64,000 nt of DNA, from positions 33,173,363 through 33,237,362 of the forward strand of contig CP092868.1 in the NCBI GenBank assembly GCA_030710605.1. The letters run 5' to 3'. The notes below the pieces were generated by a model that saw nothing but the letters and a program-made list of their open reading frames with translations, was not told the DNA's origin and ran no database searches. Positions 1 to 10,751 of the stretch are shown one piece after another. Each line of letters opens with the position of its first letter. Position 1 is the stretch's first letter. A program made the position numbers and the translations under genes. The DNA comes from Cordylochernes scorpioides (taxonomy: Eukaryota > Arthropoda > Arachnida > Pseudoscorpiones > Chernetidae).

Positions 1-20
1 AGGAATTGCCAGACAACATC

Positions 21-198
21 TTGAAGAAGGAATAAAAGTTTACGGTGACGTGTTTCTTTTATTTGTGCTGTATAATCGGTAAGCTTTCGGACTTCCTGGA
101 TAGTTACCTGTTGAAGGACGTCAAAGTCCGAAAGCTTGCCGATTATACAGAACAAATAGAAGAAACACGTCGCTGTAAACGTTTATTCCTTCTTCAAA
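21..198. mobile_element. Inverted pair of Penelope-like termini (family T3)
   Basis: Two arms of about 75 bases (21-95 and 126-198) are near-perfect reverse complements around a short spacer. At 106-140 (+) the sequence reads CTGTTGA, one extra A, a GGAC...GTCC stem-loop, GAAA, then GCTTG. This resembles a hammerhead ribozyme core with A6 changed to T. The same signature recurs at 11.2, 11.4, 14.7 and 18.1 kb. The Penelope-like assignment is inferred from architecture; no reading frame is present here. Confidence 0.55.
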
Positions 199-276
199 AT
201 AAATAGTGTTTAAAGAAGGCAGTTTTTCTAATGTCGTATAATAAAACAGCGATAAGAAAGTATGTTAAAATCGATA

Positions 277-534
277 TACACCCATACCTCGCTTGGCGTC
301 GGGGTTACGTTCCAAAAAAACACGACGCAAAGTGAAAATATGTGAAGGCGCAATCAAAAACAAAGGTGTTGCCATATTTTAGGAAAAAAAATTCAAAAAA
401 AAAAATTAAAGACTCGAATCCAAAACAATGCAACTTCGAAAATCTAACGACGCACAGTGAAAATCAGTAAAAATTAAGCAGCGACGCAACTTCGAAAAAA
501 AAAACGCAACGCGCAAAGCGAGGTATTGGTGTAT
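277..534. mobile_element. MITE with about 18-bp terminal inverted repeats
   Basis: The left end reads TACACCCATACCTCGCTT and the right end is its imperfect reverse complement (AAGCGAGGTATTGGTGTA), with TA at both edges. The interior is AT-rich with oligo-A runs and no open frame. This is the structure of a small non-autonomous DNA transposon. The superfamily is not clear from the termini. Confidence 0.6.
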
Positions 535-540
535 TTGCTA

Positions 541-1200
541 ACTGCAATTTTTAAAGCAAAAATAGTGTCTTAAATGGCAAGCCAACAAAAAAATTGACAT
601 AAAGAAAAAAAAAAAAAAACATTAACAATTTTGATTCGTAATCCAAAAATAATGGTTCCTATATACAATTAATTAAAATTTGCCTACCTAACTAACCCTA
701 TGAGGTAAAAAAATTTGGTAAAGACACACACAGTAAATCAAGGAAACAAACAATAAAATATTTATTTATCTAGTAGGATAAAAAATGAGAATTTTAAATA
801 GGGGGAAAAAATCGCCATTTCAGACATCACGCGAGCTAAAAGGAAGGAAAACAATAAAAAAGGAAAATTTAAGAATCGTCAAACAAACGAAATATGGAGG
901 GAGTGAGCGTGACGAGAGCGTCTACACGAGACGTCTGCGATTTTTTGGTTTTTGACCACCGTCGGCGAAAACTTTTGTGTGTCGGCGCATAGGAAATTAG
1001 GGTTTAGGTCGATACCCCAAATGTATGTATGTAGGTATGTAAATATGCATGTAGGTATGTATATATGTATGCTTTCAGCATCAATACCTCGCGTGAAGGA
1101 CCCATCTGAAGACTTCTCTGAGCGATTAGCTTTGTAGGATCAAAAATGATTTGTTCTTATATATTCCAATAGAATGGTCTGGAATTCGAATATATGAAGA
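541..1200. other. No gene recognised; AT-rich with short ATGT microsatellite
   Basis: AT-rich spacer with oligo-A runs. An imperfect ATGT/AGGT microsatellite lies at about 1,019-1,076. A short CpG-containing patch around 900-1,010 shows no recognisable product. Confidence 0.5.
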
Positions 1201-1204
1201 GGTG

Positions 1205-2300
1205 AATAGAATTGCTAAGAAAAGGATTAAAAGGATTAAATAAGACGATCCAAAGAGATTAAGATAATTTCTGAGAACAGGATTAGATTCGAAGAGCAGA
1301 AGAGAAAAACATTAAACGTAAAACAGGATTAAATTCATATATAAGAGGAGGTAAAGAGGATTTTGCTAAGGATAGAATTAAATTAGACGATCCGAAGAGA
1401 TTAAGAGAATTTCTGAGAACAGGATTTATGGTTACGATGAGAAGAAGAGAAAAGAATTAAACGTAAAACAGGATTAAATTCATAGATAGGAAGAGGTAAA
1501 GAAGATTTTGCTAAGGACAGAATTAAATTAGACGATCCGAAGAGATTAAGAGAATTTCTGAGAACAGGATTAGATTCGAAGATACGAAGAGATGAAGGGA
1601 AAAGTATTAAACGCAAAACAGGATTAAATTCATAGATAGGAGGAGGTAAAGAGGATTTTGCTAAGGACAGAATTAAATTAGACGATCCGAAGAGATTAAG
1701 AGAATTTCTGAGAACAGGATTTATGGTTTCGAAGATACGATGAGAAGAAGAGAAAAACATTAAACGTAAAACAGGATTAAATTCATAAATAGGAGAAGGT
1801 AAAGAGGATTTTGCTAAGGACAGAATTAAATTAGACGATCCGAAGAGATCAAGAGAATTGCTGAGAACAGGATTTATGGTTTCGAAGATACGATGAGAAG
1901 AAGAGAAAAACATTAAACGCAAAAACAGGATTAAATTCATAGATAGGAGGAGGTAAAGAGGATTTTGCTAAGGACAGAATTAAATTAGACTATCCGAAGA
2001 GATTAAGAGAATTGCTATAACAGGATTAAGACGAAGGGAATTTCCGCAGAACAGAATTATATTCTTCTTTCTTATCTCCTTTCTTATATTAATAGTTACG
2101 ATGTAAAGAGGATTTTGCTTAGGACAGGATTAAATTAGAAGATCCGAAGAGATTAAGAGAATTACTATAAGAAAAGGATTAAATTAGAAAATACAGACGA
2201 AGAGAATTACGCAGAACAGGATTAAATTTGAAGATACGAAGAGGTGATGAGAATTGCTTAGAACAGGAATAAATTAGAAGATAGACAAAGATAAAATTTC
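1205..2300. repeat. Tandem array, period about 150 bp, about 7 units
   Basis: The phrase GATCCGAAGAGATTAAG recurs at about 1,243, 1,387, 1,531, 1,681, 1,838, 1,988 and 2,139, giving spacings of 144-157 bases. Units are purine-rich on the + strand and grow more divergent toward 2,300. The long frame on the opposite strand (1,401-1,940) is only a product of the array's regular period, not a gene. Confidence 0.9.
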
Positions 2301-2504
2301 GCAAAAAAGGATTAATTAAACAGGTAACGAGATAAAGCTTTCAGATTTTGAGATTATTTCAAAGTAAAGCTTCTTTTAATTTATTTCGATTTTTTAGCAT
2401 ACCACTACCAGAATATAGTTGTTTGTGATAAAGCTATGCGTGGGGAAAAAAGAGGTGGGGAAATAATGAAGCAATACCTGCATTTTCACCTCATTTCCTA
2501 TCTG

Positions 2505-2835
2505 AAACTTCTGGAGGGTTAGCTGATTCCTCCATGAGGTAATCCGTCATTTTCCTCGACCAGGTCCCAAGTTCGAAACCTCTCTCGTACTGAATCACTT
2601 TTAAAACAAGTTCCTCCAAAGGTTCAAACACTCAACCTTACACAAGTACAAACCCAAAATATGAGTACAAGTATCAATCGGTGCTCTGGTACCTTGTACG
2701 TAAGTACAATAGTTGAACTACTGCGTCTACAGTTGTAGACATGTAGTGAGTTTACAGTACAAGCCGTCTCAAACCACTAGCTATCTTAATAACCCTCGCT
2801 TGTAGCACGTATACTTGGTGGATAAAAAAAGTAAC
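2505..2835 (+). mobile_element. SINE-1, old diverged copy (tRNA-derived)
   Basis: The head has a B-box-like segment (AAGTTCGAAACCT). The body includes the family's diagnostic parts: a TCTGGxAC block, a cluster ending in AACTxCT, a TAGACATGTxGTG block, and a tail resembling the ACCACGTGTACTAGG end of better copies. It is more decayed than the copies at 8.0, 12.2 and 63.2 kb. Confidence 0.55.
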
Positions 2836-3157
2836 AATAAGAAAATGTTAAAACCAAGTCTTTGATAAAAAGTGGCTTGGCTATCTCATTACCACATATG
2901 TGTTTAATGTACATTGCTGATGTTCTCTTTGTGTGCGCTCGCGTGTGTATACACACACAAATTGAATGTTTTATAGAAATACCACCCGGTGGTAGTGTAG
3001 GAGAGTTAACTAATACATTGAAAAATGAAAAAACAAGATTTTGAAGAGCATTACTATTTAAGATTGGTGTCGTTTAATAGCTCAAAGTGTCAGGCAGGCA
3101 GAGAACCATTGGTTGAAGGAGGACGATCGAGGTTGGAGAACGGGTGTTTGCTTAGGA

Positions 3158-3355
3158 CTGGGGTCGGCAAACTTTTGAGTCTGAAGAGACAAAAATTTCA
3201 ATTTACAAAATTTCAAAGTTTTTAAAGTGCCATATTTTTTTTTCTTGCCAACAAAGAATAGTACTCGCATAAATAATATTTACATATGGAACTATATAAA
3301 GAGCCACATCCAAAGAGTCGCATGTGGCTCACGAGCCGCAGTTTACTGACCCCTG
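3158..3355. mobile_element. hAT-type MITE
   Basis: The ends are CTGGGGTCGGCAAAC on the left and GTTTACTGACCCCTG on the right, imperfect inverted repeats of the CAGGGGTC type typical of hAT elements. Just inside the right end lies a GAGCCACATGCGACTC-like hairpin, also familiar from hAT MITEs. The flanks GCTTAGGA and GTTTAGGT match at 6 of 8 positions, consistent with an aged 8-bp target duplication. There is no transposase. Confidence 0.75.
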
Positions 3356-3364
3356 GTTTAGGTG

Positions 3365-4225
3365 CTTAGTCTGGTTTCCCATATTTACAAATGGGAAGAT
3401 TTTCTTGACTTCATTGGATTCCAGGAGATTGCTTATTTATTTTGACTTAGAGCACTATGTCCCACTAGGGACACTTGTATTTTAAAGGTAAACTAAACAT
3501 AGAAAGAAAGAGATTTGAAATATGTACAAGAATTAGTATGCAATTTTGTTAATTGAAAACAGAGAAAATATCAACATAATTGAAATATGTATAAGAGTTG
3601 GTATGCAAATTTAGATAAATGAAATCAAACTAAAATAGTGTATTCGAAGAAAACAATTTACAGATTGAAGAGGGTTTTAAGGAATACTATAGAATTGTGG
3701 ATTACTTGAAGATTTTTTCATGAGAGGGGGGATTGCGAAAAGTGATGTTTGATTATTAACCCCTGGTTTACTGATAGTTAATGTTCCACATTGATAAAAT
3801 GGAAGTGGCTTCTTGACGTTTGAGGAATTTTGAGATAGGTAGAGATAAATTCTTGATAGATGGTATAGAAAACAGTAATATGGAGAATTCCATTAAACCA
3901 TTTATTGTGTATTGACAACAGAGTATTGTTGTCATTGACTTGTTGTGTAGTTATTTATCATCATCATACATATGTATATAAGCCAGACGATATAAAGAAC
4001 TACCATCTTGTGTCACCTGCTTGCCTCTCCTAGATCCTACATGCCATCGAGGATATAACACCATTATTTACGGAAAAAGGTTATCAGATTTGTGTTTCCC
4101 TCTAGGAGATTCTGCCTTACGTAATAAAAAGATAATTTCTTCATATGTCGAGGTAGAGGGGATGAAGAAGCTGAGCAAAGCCTACCTGCACGAAACCGTC
4201 ATTAAAGAACCTGTATGAATACCTT
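3365..4225. other. No gene recognised
   Basis: AT-rich sequence. A short motif near 3,454-3,475 (TATGTCCCACTAGGGACACTTG) recurs at about 36.0 and 59.6 kb, so it is part of a dispersed repeat. A 65-codon frame at 4,021-4,218 resembles nothing I know. Confidence 0.4.
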
Positions 4226-4229
4226 GCTG

Positions 4230-4530
4230 CAGATCGCATCTAGATAAATCATTCTATCGCGATTAAACGTTGTGTCCCACTGTACGTATTACATCCCAAA
4301 CACGACGCCAGCCATCTCTGTCTTGAGCTCGACGTACCATCTCGGCAACCGTTAAACCAGTAAGTTTCTTTAATTAGTCCACGAAGCGGTCGGCGGGCGT
4401 CCAGGTATGTGTCGCCCAGACATCTTTCCGATCAGTATGATGTACTCCATTCCCCTGTGTCGTGCGATGTGACCGAAGAATCTCAAACAATTCCGTTGTA
4501 CAGAAGTCGGTCATCTTCCGAAATCGATAG
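4230..4530 (-). pseudogene. RTE-like LINE ORF2 C-terminal relic
   Basis: On the minus strand from about 4,520 downward, one frame reads NCLRFFGHIARHRGMEY, then IGKMSGRHIPGRPP and SWTN before a stop. After a frameshift it continues with VRRAQDRDGWRRVW. This order (LRxFGHI, GK..G.R.xGRP, then R..WR) is the usual C-terminal end of RTE-type LINE reverse transcriptases after the RT domain. The copy is frameshifted and 5'-truncated, so non-functional. Base composition is richer in GC than the surroundings, consistent with transposed sequence. Confidence 0.7.
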
Positions 4531-4709
4531 AAATCGAATCTATGGTATCAACTACTTTCATTCTACTATTGAGACACTTCTAGAAGACAATATCATCCAG
4601 CGGCCACGGTTTGGCTCTTCAGATAAGAGATGAATATCAACGCCAACCTCATTCTTGCATCAACAAAGACGCCCATTTTACAAGTTCTTCCTGAGCCTTG
4701 AGCTGACGG

Positions 4710-5435
4710 CAGATAACGAAGAACATCTGATTATTTGGAGGAGAACTCTTCGGCGTCGGGGAAGCCTTCTCGTATTTATATTGTCAAGTAGCTCTGCAAC
4801 TCCGGTCACAAGAGGTCCCATGGGACGCCGGTCAATCATCCCTGGACTCCGGGGGTGGGGGCCATGGGTGTGAGGGGTTCTCGGAATCTGATCTGTAAAT
4901 AAGGAAAACGGGACGGTGGCTGACGCCGCTCATTAGGATTATCTTTAACTTGGGGGGTAAGTTGTACACTCTCTCTCTCCCTATAAATACCCCTTATAAT
5001 AAATTAATTATTCCCAAACTTGCCCTTGCTTTATTTATCTCCGCGATAATATAATTGTAAATAGTCGTGTTTATAGATTACCTCTTAAATATTTCTTAAA
5101 TCTATGTTTGTGTGATATGTATGATTTTCTATTGATGGAGAGGTCAATAAAATTGCTTTGAAATTCTAAATCTAGACGAGAATTAAAAACCTAGAGATAA
5201 CGTGATTGCTTATGAAACTGTAAAGTAGTAAGAAAAGCTAGAATGCACATCATGCGATGGGAAGTTGTGGAATATCAGACTAGACTGATTGATCTACTCA
5301 GAACTCATCTACTCAGGGGCCTGATTTCCAAGTCGTTTAAGAAAGATAAAGAAACAACGCATTTAAAATATATATCTGCGCAGATTGCATAGATTCGGAT
5401 CAATAATTTGTTTTTAAGGAGACAGAGTCAATTTT
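4710..5435. other. Unassigned, GC-richer start then AT-rich
   Basis: 4,790-4,960 is unusually GC-rich (G runs around 4,850-4,865) with no frame I recognise. It is followed by an AT-rich spacer with short (CT)n at 4,972-4,981. It may be an internal part of a retroelement, but nothing confirms this. Confidence 0.35.
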
Positions 5436-5439
5436 GTTC

Positions 5440-5875
5440 ACATTTAGTTATCTCGTGTATCTTCATTAAAGGTCACTGTGTATCAAATATCTTTCAGAGT
5501 TATTCTTCAAATAAAAGACACTTCGGTCAGTAAATATTTTTATTGTCTCGACGTTTCGATAAAAATCTTTTGTCTTCGTCAGGAGCGAACAAAATTATAA
5601 CTAATTCTTAAAATTAATTCTAATAGATAATAATTTCTAACGCCTTGCCAAATGTTTACATTTTTGTTCGCTCCTGGCGATGACAAAAGATTTTTGTCGA
5701 AACGTCGAGATAATAGAAAGATTTACTGGCCGAAGTGTCTTTTATTTGAAGAACTATGAATGCCGGCCAGGCAGCCTCTATTTCTACGATAATTCAGAGT
5801 TATTGTCCCGATATATGAATGAATCCCGATATACATAGGTACAACTTCCTTAAGTTATGTCTATGAGTGTATATT
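5440..5875. mobile_element. TACACTCA-type MITE, interrupted
   Basis: 5,440-5,504 and 5,793-5,875 are the two halves of a MITE seen many times in this window. Its interior reads TTATCTCGTGTxTCTTCA and AAAGGTCACTGT, and it ends in AACTTCCTTAAG...GAGTGTA. The halves are separated by the insertion at 5,505-5,792 and share the duplicated junction TTCAGAGTTATT. Confidence 0.7.
5505..5792. mobile_element. Inverted pair of hammerhead-like termini (family T2) with 12-bp TSD
   Basis: The insertion is flanked by TTCAGAGTTATT at 5,493-5,504 and 5,793-5,804. It consists of two head-to-head copies of one terminus. The minus-strand copy (5,544-5,588) has CTGACGA, one extra A, a GACAAAA/TTTTATC stem with loop GAT, GAAA, then ACGTC and GAG pairing with CTC upstream. 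The plus-strand copy (5,669-5,710) has CTGGCGA, so its core A is mutated. It ends with GCCGGCCAGGCAGCCTC, which is repeated at 11.5 and 13.2 kb. A clean duplication plus no coding capacity suggests a non-autonomous Penelope-like retroelement. Confidence 0.7.
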
Positions 5876-5927
5876 GATAAAGATAACTCTTGTCAACCTT
5901 GTGTCAGTTAAGATTTTTACTGAGTGA

Positions 5928-5966
5928 CGTTTCGGCGACACGTTGTCACCATTTTCAGGACAGTTT
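5928..5966 (-). ncRNA. Hammerhead-like motif, family T5, degenerate
   Basis: On the minus strand: CTGAAAA (consensus CTGANGA with G8 changed), a GGTGAC/GTCGCC stem, GAAA and ACGTC. It is closely related to the better copy at 47,966-48,008. The core mutation makes self-cleavage unlikely. Confidence 0.4.
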
Positions 5967-6215
5967 TACCGTGAAAATGGAGATAGGCGGATAGAGTCGA
6001 ACGCTTGAACGTCTCTTAGTTTAAATCTTACCAACATACGGTTGACGTGAGTTATCTTTAGCAATATAAATTGTGAAAAAAAGTCATTTCCTGATAGTAC
6101 AACTAAGATTTGATGATGTCTTGCGCCATCTATCGGAATAAATATCAACTAATCGTTGATTTTTTAAATTATTCCTGAATTGACCAAATACTGTTTCTTG
6201 ATTAATCAAGAAAAG

Positions 6216-6262
6216 CTAAGCGCGTACGCGTTTCGGGCTTTTGGCCCTTGTCAGCGTGGTAC
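6216..6262 (-). ncRNA. Hammerhead-like motif, family T1, core mutated
   Basis: On the minus strand: CTGACAA, stem GGGC with loop CAAAA and GCCC, then GAAA, ACGCGT and A. G8 of the core is A, so this copy is probably inactive. It lies inside a family T1 terminus (about 6,160-6,330) like those at 12.9, 25.4 and 45.9 kb. Confidence 0.5.
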
Positions 6263-6794
6263 AAACTACCTCAACGGCCAAAAAAAGATGGTCTTTGGGG
6301 CATCTTGAAAACCATGAAACAGGTATTTAGTGCCGAAAGGGCGTGAGAACGCCAATCAATGTGAAAAAAATAGTACAAAAGTGAATTTGTACTTGAATCA
6401 GGAAATTGTATTACAAACCTTTACCCAACATGATAAGCATGGCCTCTACCCCTGTGTTCTTGAGAAAAGAAGATAATAATAACAATAAAGAAAACTAACA
6501 AGAAAGTAACAGGTCACCGCTAGGGGAGAGTTCACAGAATTACTAGACCACACCCGATGTCAATATATCGATTACCAATCGATCAATCGATGAGATAGAA
6601 ACATCGAGGAGGATCCAAATGTAAACAACAACAACCATCGCCAAAAATCCAATAGGAACGCCATCCCAATCGACAATCAATATGTAATGGTTAAACAACC
6701 AATTTCCAATTTGTAATCGCCGTTCTATACAAACACTCGAATCGGAAATTTAAAGAAAACTTGAAGGAAAATTATTCAGTTCAAACTCTACTTC

Positions 6795-6895
6795 GCCTAT
6801 TGCTAAGCTTATGTCTTAATAAAGACTTTTGTTTGTTTAACAACAACAACAAAAGCTTTATTAAGACCTTTTTGTCTTATACAGATTCTCCAAGC
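6795..6895. repeat. Two LINE/SINE 3' tails head to head
   Basis: A plus-strand end (GTCTTAATAAAGACTTTTG then TTTG repeats) abuts a minus-strand end of the same type (AAGGTCTTAATAAAGCTTTTG then TTG repeats). This AATAAAGxCTTTTG(TTG)n tail also ends the elements at 20.65, 40.94 and 42.63 kb. Confidence 0.6.
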
Positions 6896-7234
6896 AGAAA
6901 TATAGGATACATGAATGAAAAACAGTGATAGAACTTAATGGTAATATGATATTTATATACAGGGAAAATTTTATATAAAGACTATCAAGCTAATAGATTA
7001 ATCTGGCAAATTGAAGGCAAAGAAAGTTACTATACATGGATCCACCACAGATTCTCGTGTTAGGTCTTGTAGAGTTATTTGGTAGCAGCTCTGAAACTTA
7101 GCTATGTAGAACTTTTCCTAGTCATCATCCCCGCCCATTGCCGGTTGGACTTCACTTGTAAGCATTTCAACCTGTGAGTCAATTGTGGTTTGTTTGTTTA
7201 AACAATAATAAAGAGATATGTCGCGCGGTTTCCC

Positions 7235-7460
7235 TACCGGGTAAATGGGGGTCGGGCGATATAAACCGTCGATTTCCTACAGCCACGACCCGTGGGGAGA
7301 GTTTCGACCTCGAATCCCGCACAAAAGGGCAGTTTTGTAAGTGTGCAAATGTTTAACTGCTTTTCACGTGTGTAAATATGTGGTGCACTTACAGTAAAAG
7401 CAGTCGCCAACTACTATCTACCACGATTATCGTGACCTGTACCACGTGTACTAGGTATGA
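7235..7460 (+). mobile_element. SINE-1 copy
   Basis: The tRNA-like head (B-box-like TTTCGACCTCGAATCC near 7,300) is followed by the family body: TTTGTAAGTGTGCAAATG, AACTGCTTTTCACGTGTG, a TGTGGTGCACTTACAG block, and the terminal ACCACGTGTACTAGG. Part of the middle is deleted relative to the 63.2 kb copy. Confidence 0.75.
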
Positions 7461-8039
7461 TGATAATATAATAACGATAGCTAATCGTTATTGAAGCTTT
7501 ACCTTAATAGTGAATTTATTATTAGCATAATCATTATATATTTGCACAAGACTGTTGTGAATAGACAGATCGTTGTTTTTAAAGGGTATTTTGTTGTATA
7601 TATATTAATTAATTAATTGTTCCACAGAGTGTGTGTAAGCTCACAGGTAAATAGGCGCTAACCGAAACAGAAAAAAAGTTCCTTTGTTCAATATTAGTTT
7701 CCCTTTTATATTTTGTTCTCTCTCTTGTAAATCAATAAATATAATGTTTAATTAATAATTATTGAATCAGTTTCATTAATAATTCTAAGCAAAGTCAACA
7801 TATTTTTAAAACGATTTTTTATAAATACAGAAATTCAGAGATTAGAACCCTCGACCCGTTTATTTACAACCTCGATTTAGCACCTCGCTCCTAACCACTT
7901 GCTTACTCATTGATTACCTCAACGCTGATTGGCTGATTAAGGTCAGGTGACAGTAGGGGAACCAATCAACTGGCGAAGAAATGACAACACTAACAATAGC
8001 CCAGATAGTTCCCGTTGAACTTTTTTTTTTTTTTGCTTA

Positions 8040-8335
8040 TCCCTAGTACACGTGGTACAAGGCCATAATAATCATGGTGGGTAGAAGTTGGCGACTGCTT
8101 TTACTGTAAATGCACCACATGACTACACATGTGAAAAGCACTTACAAATGTGCCAGAGCCCCGTTTGGTTACTTGCACTCGCTGGTGGGGTTGGACTTTT
8201 GCAAGAATCGGGGGCCATTGGAGCATTTTTTTTTTAACAGAAAAAAAGTGTCCAATGCCGGAATCGACCCGGGTCGTAGTGATCGAAAACCAAACGGTTT
8301 AACCAGCCTTCCACCGACCCCCTGCACAGGCCTCA
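8040..8335 (-). mobile_element. SINE-1 copy, near full length
   Basis: Minus-strand copy. It has a tRNA-like head with the box-B region at about 8,253-8,275 (GGAATCGACCCGGG on +) and the box-A region near 8,300-8,325. The body carries the CACATGTG/TGCACTTAC hallmark and ends at the ACCACGTGTACTAGGGAT-type terminus (about 8,040). A tRNA-derived head plus a shared body across seven places in this window defines a SINE family. Confidence 0.8.
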
Positions 8336-8373
8336 AGGTAACAATAAAGAAAGAAGTATAAACAGCCTAGTTT

Positions 8374-8748
8374 CTATATGATGGTGTGCCTCTTTAGATG
8401 CTGGGCCAGCTTGTAGAGGCTGGTTCCCTTGTAGGTGGGTAGGAGTACGGTTTCTCCCCCGTGTCTTACGACGAGTTGGAAATGTGGAGAGAATAAAAAA
8501 TTTGCATATTGCAGACAGATGGTACGTGCAGGAAGGCAGAGCGGAAGAGCTGGATGGACGCGGGCATTGTGATTACCGTAGTAGATAACATCGGCCACTT
8601 CCCCAACACTTCTCTCATTTCCATATAACATCCTGGACTGCAGGCCCTTGGAACTGCGGGTCATCACGGCTATATTAGTGCTTGTGGTAATCCAGGCGTC
8701 GGATGAAGTCTGTTCGAAACAGCCCTTAAATTGAAATCCGTTGTTGTT
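8374..8748 (-). CDS. Unrecognised open frame, 3' part of a coding sequence
   Basis: A minus-strand frame runs open from about 8,748 to the stop at 8,374, roughly 125 codons without requiring the internal ATG. Recognisable stretches are NERSVGEVADVIYYGNHNAR and GGETVLLPTYKGTSLYKLAQ. Base composition is clearly higher in GC than the neighbours, and codon use looks coding. There are no transmembrane or zinc-finger motifs I can name. It lies 25 bases from a 100-N gap and next to a mariner relic. It could be a host gene's last exon, a captured fragment or an endogenous viral fragment; I cannot decide from sequence alone. Confidence 0.4.
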   Translation of the reverse strand, partial: NNNGFQFKGCFEQTSSDAWITTSTNIAVMTRSSKGLQSRMLYGNERSVGEVADVIYYGNHNARVHPALPLCLPARTICLQYANFLFSPHFQLVVRHGGETVLLPTYKGTSLYKLAQHLKRHTII

Positions 8749-8772
8749 TACTCTTCAGAGCCCACATATTAT

Positions 8773-8872
8773 NNNNNNNNNNNNNNNNNNNNNNNNNNNN
8801 NNNNNNNNNNNNNNNNNNNNNNNNNNNNNNNNNNNNNNNNNNNNNNNNNNNNNNNNNNNNNNNNNNNNNNNN
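8773..8872. other. Assembly gap (100 N)
   Basis: Exactly 100 N, the usual placeholder for a scaffold join of unknown size. Confidence 0.98.
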
Positions 8873-9130
8873 TATCGAAGCACTTACACCAGTCATCTTC
8901 GGGGATGGAATTTACGGCATTGATAAAGGTTTGCAGTGCTTCATCATCAGTGTCAAATTTTTATTCTTTTCAACAATAACTTTTGGAAATAAAAAAAAGT
9001 CATAAGGTGCTAGGTCTGGTGAATATGGTGGATGAGTGACTAATTGGACACCAGAGTTGGCTAAAAAGTCAAATGTTGTATGAGAAATGAAAGCATTAAA
9101 ACACGAATGTTGTTTTTGTTGAATTTGCAT
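8873..9130 (-). pseudogene. mariner transposase C-terminal relic
   Basis: The minus strand reads HPPYSPDLAPYDFFLFPK, the third-aspartate block of mariner transposases. After a frameshift in an A/T run, another frame gives FDTDDEALQTFINAVNSIPE and DDWCKCFD, the normal mariner C-terminal end. The N-terminal two thirds is missing. This is a different mariner subfamily from the one at 33.8 and 60.6 kb. Confidence 0.85.
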
Positions 9131-9940
9131 AAAACCGGTGTTGTAGCTTATTCCTTATAACCACTAGTTTAAGTGATAAACATAATGCATAATTCAGATG
9201 TATGATAAAAGGGAGATGTGCTTTTTTTTAGGTTAATGAATATATGGCATCTACTTTTGACATCTATTTTGACGGGAGAGAGACCATTATTTTCATAGAT
9301 TAATATCCGATGACACTATGTATCACCCTAGTAAAAATCTTGCTATAGATGATAAAGCCATGAGTTTTGGTACACATAAATATAGATGGAAATGATATGT
9401 ATATGACACAAGTCATCAGCAACTTTTAGTTGCATGATAAGGAGATGCCTTTTTCTTAATTAAACCACCTTATTCCAGTACGATTTCATATTTGTACCAT
9501 CTTTTCCCACACACATATATGTTATATAAAAATATTTTTTTCAAATATATTTCATAGATAAAATACTCTGCTAAATCGACCGCCAGAGGTCACTCTTTCC
9601 ATATAAAAACTCGTTGTTGTTTTATCCCAATGGTTAGTAGCCCGTAAAACCATATTTTCTCCTCTATCCCAATGGCCGGCTCAAAACTTTTGTACATTAT
9701 GTAAATAATCTTTTGTTTTACTTATTCTACTCGCCTAAAACCACGCATTGCTTTTATCAAATTATGTATTTTTTATATATCCCTTTAACTCAATTAAATT
9801 ACTGATCTAAACTATTTTTCATTATCATACTTTAAAGATTTTAACCACGACTGCATTACCACAATCTTCAACATGATCCATAATCAACAGAAATTTCATT
9901 CTTTTTATTCATATAATATATATATAAGATAATAAAAAGG
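9131..9940. other. No gene recognised; dispersed repeat pieces
   Basis: AT-rich. 9,410-9,460 (CAGCAACTTTTAGTTGCATG, then GATAAGGAGATGCC) recurs at about 11,725 and 11,823. 9,625-9,690 holds two pieces of the 115-bp repeat that forms the array at 53.4 kb (GGTTAGTAGCCCGTAAA). Confidence 0.45.
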
Positions 9941-9944
9941 CATA

Positions 9945-10080
9945 TATAGGATTAAATAAAAGATTTATTTGCCAATATTTCGGTTGGTTGAACGCCAACC
10001 TTTATCAAAGCATTACATTTTATTATATAATTACAACTTTTATTCAATCCAATATATGCCTTTTTGCTATCTAATGATTT
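9945..10080. mobile_element. Penelope-like terminus, family T4
   Basis: Contains GCCAATATTTCGGTTGGTTG, GAACGCCAACCTTTATCAA and the terminal AATCCAATATATGCC. On the minus strand this is TTTGATAAA, a GGTTGG/CCAACC stem, GAAA, then TATT, the T4 signature. The opposed AT-rich flanks at 9,940 and 10,070 suggest an inverted pair with a lost half. Confidence 0.5.
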
Positions 10081-10589
10081 AAGTATGAATTGCTCTATAT
10101 ATATATATATATAGCTCTCTTCTATAAAAAAAAAAGTACGTAATGAGACACAACTCGTCATTGAATTATGACTCAGAACGAATGTCTAGATACTGGATAA
10201 TGATAACATCATGCCTTAGGAATGCCGCCGTCGCAAGGAGGGTGTCCAAGATAAACCCCATAACTCCAGGGCTGGCGGGCGCCAAGTTATAAACGGACCA
10301 CTCATACTACAAGACGCCACACCCTATAAAAAGACCCGCGCCATGTTGCAGCCTATGGGATAAATGTCATAACTATGGCAATCTACTGACGTCATTGCAC
10401 GCCGAGAATAAAATTATCAAAACAACTTTTTTTTTATAAGTTTGGTATGTGTGACCGAAAATATTCACTTTAATCATCAAAAAATAACGAAGACTAAATA
10501 AGTAAAAGTATGATGAAATACTTGGTAACCTCATTGTTAACATTTTAATTATAGATAAAGAATTCTTCCTGATTTGAAATTAAACGAAA

Positions 10590-10713
10590 AAACATGGTGA
10601 AGGAAGACGAGTTTCTTTTATTGATGCATAGGTGCAAGCTTTCGGGTAAAAACCCTTCAACAGGCGAAAAGTGAAGTGCGACTTATAAGAATTATGGTAC
10701 AAATGGTAGGAAG

Positions 10714-10751
<38 letters not shown>

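Noticed and set aside
1401..1940. 179-codon minus-strand frame with internal repeats
   Set aside because: It lies wholly inside the 150-bp tandem array. The repeated residues (ILSLAKSSLP...) follow the DNA period and there is no start or domain evidence.
4021..4873. Plus-strand frames of 65-74 codons
   Set aside because: The minus strand of the same region reads as an RTE-like LINE tail over part of it. The remaining plus frames have no support.
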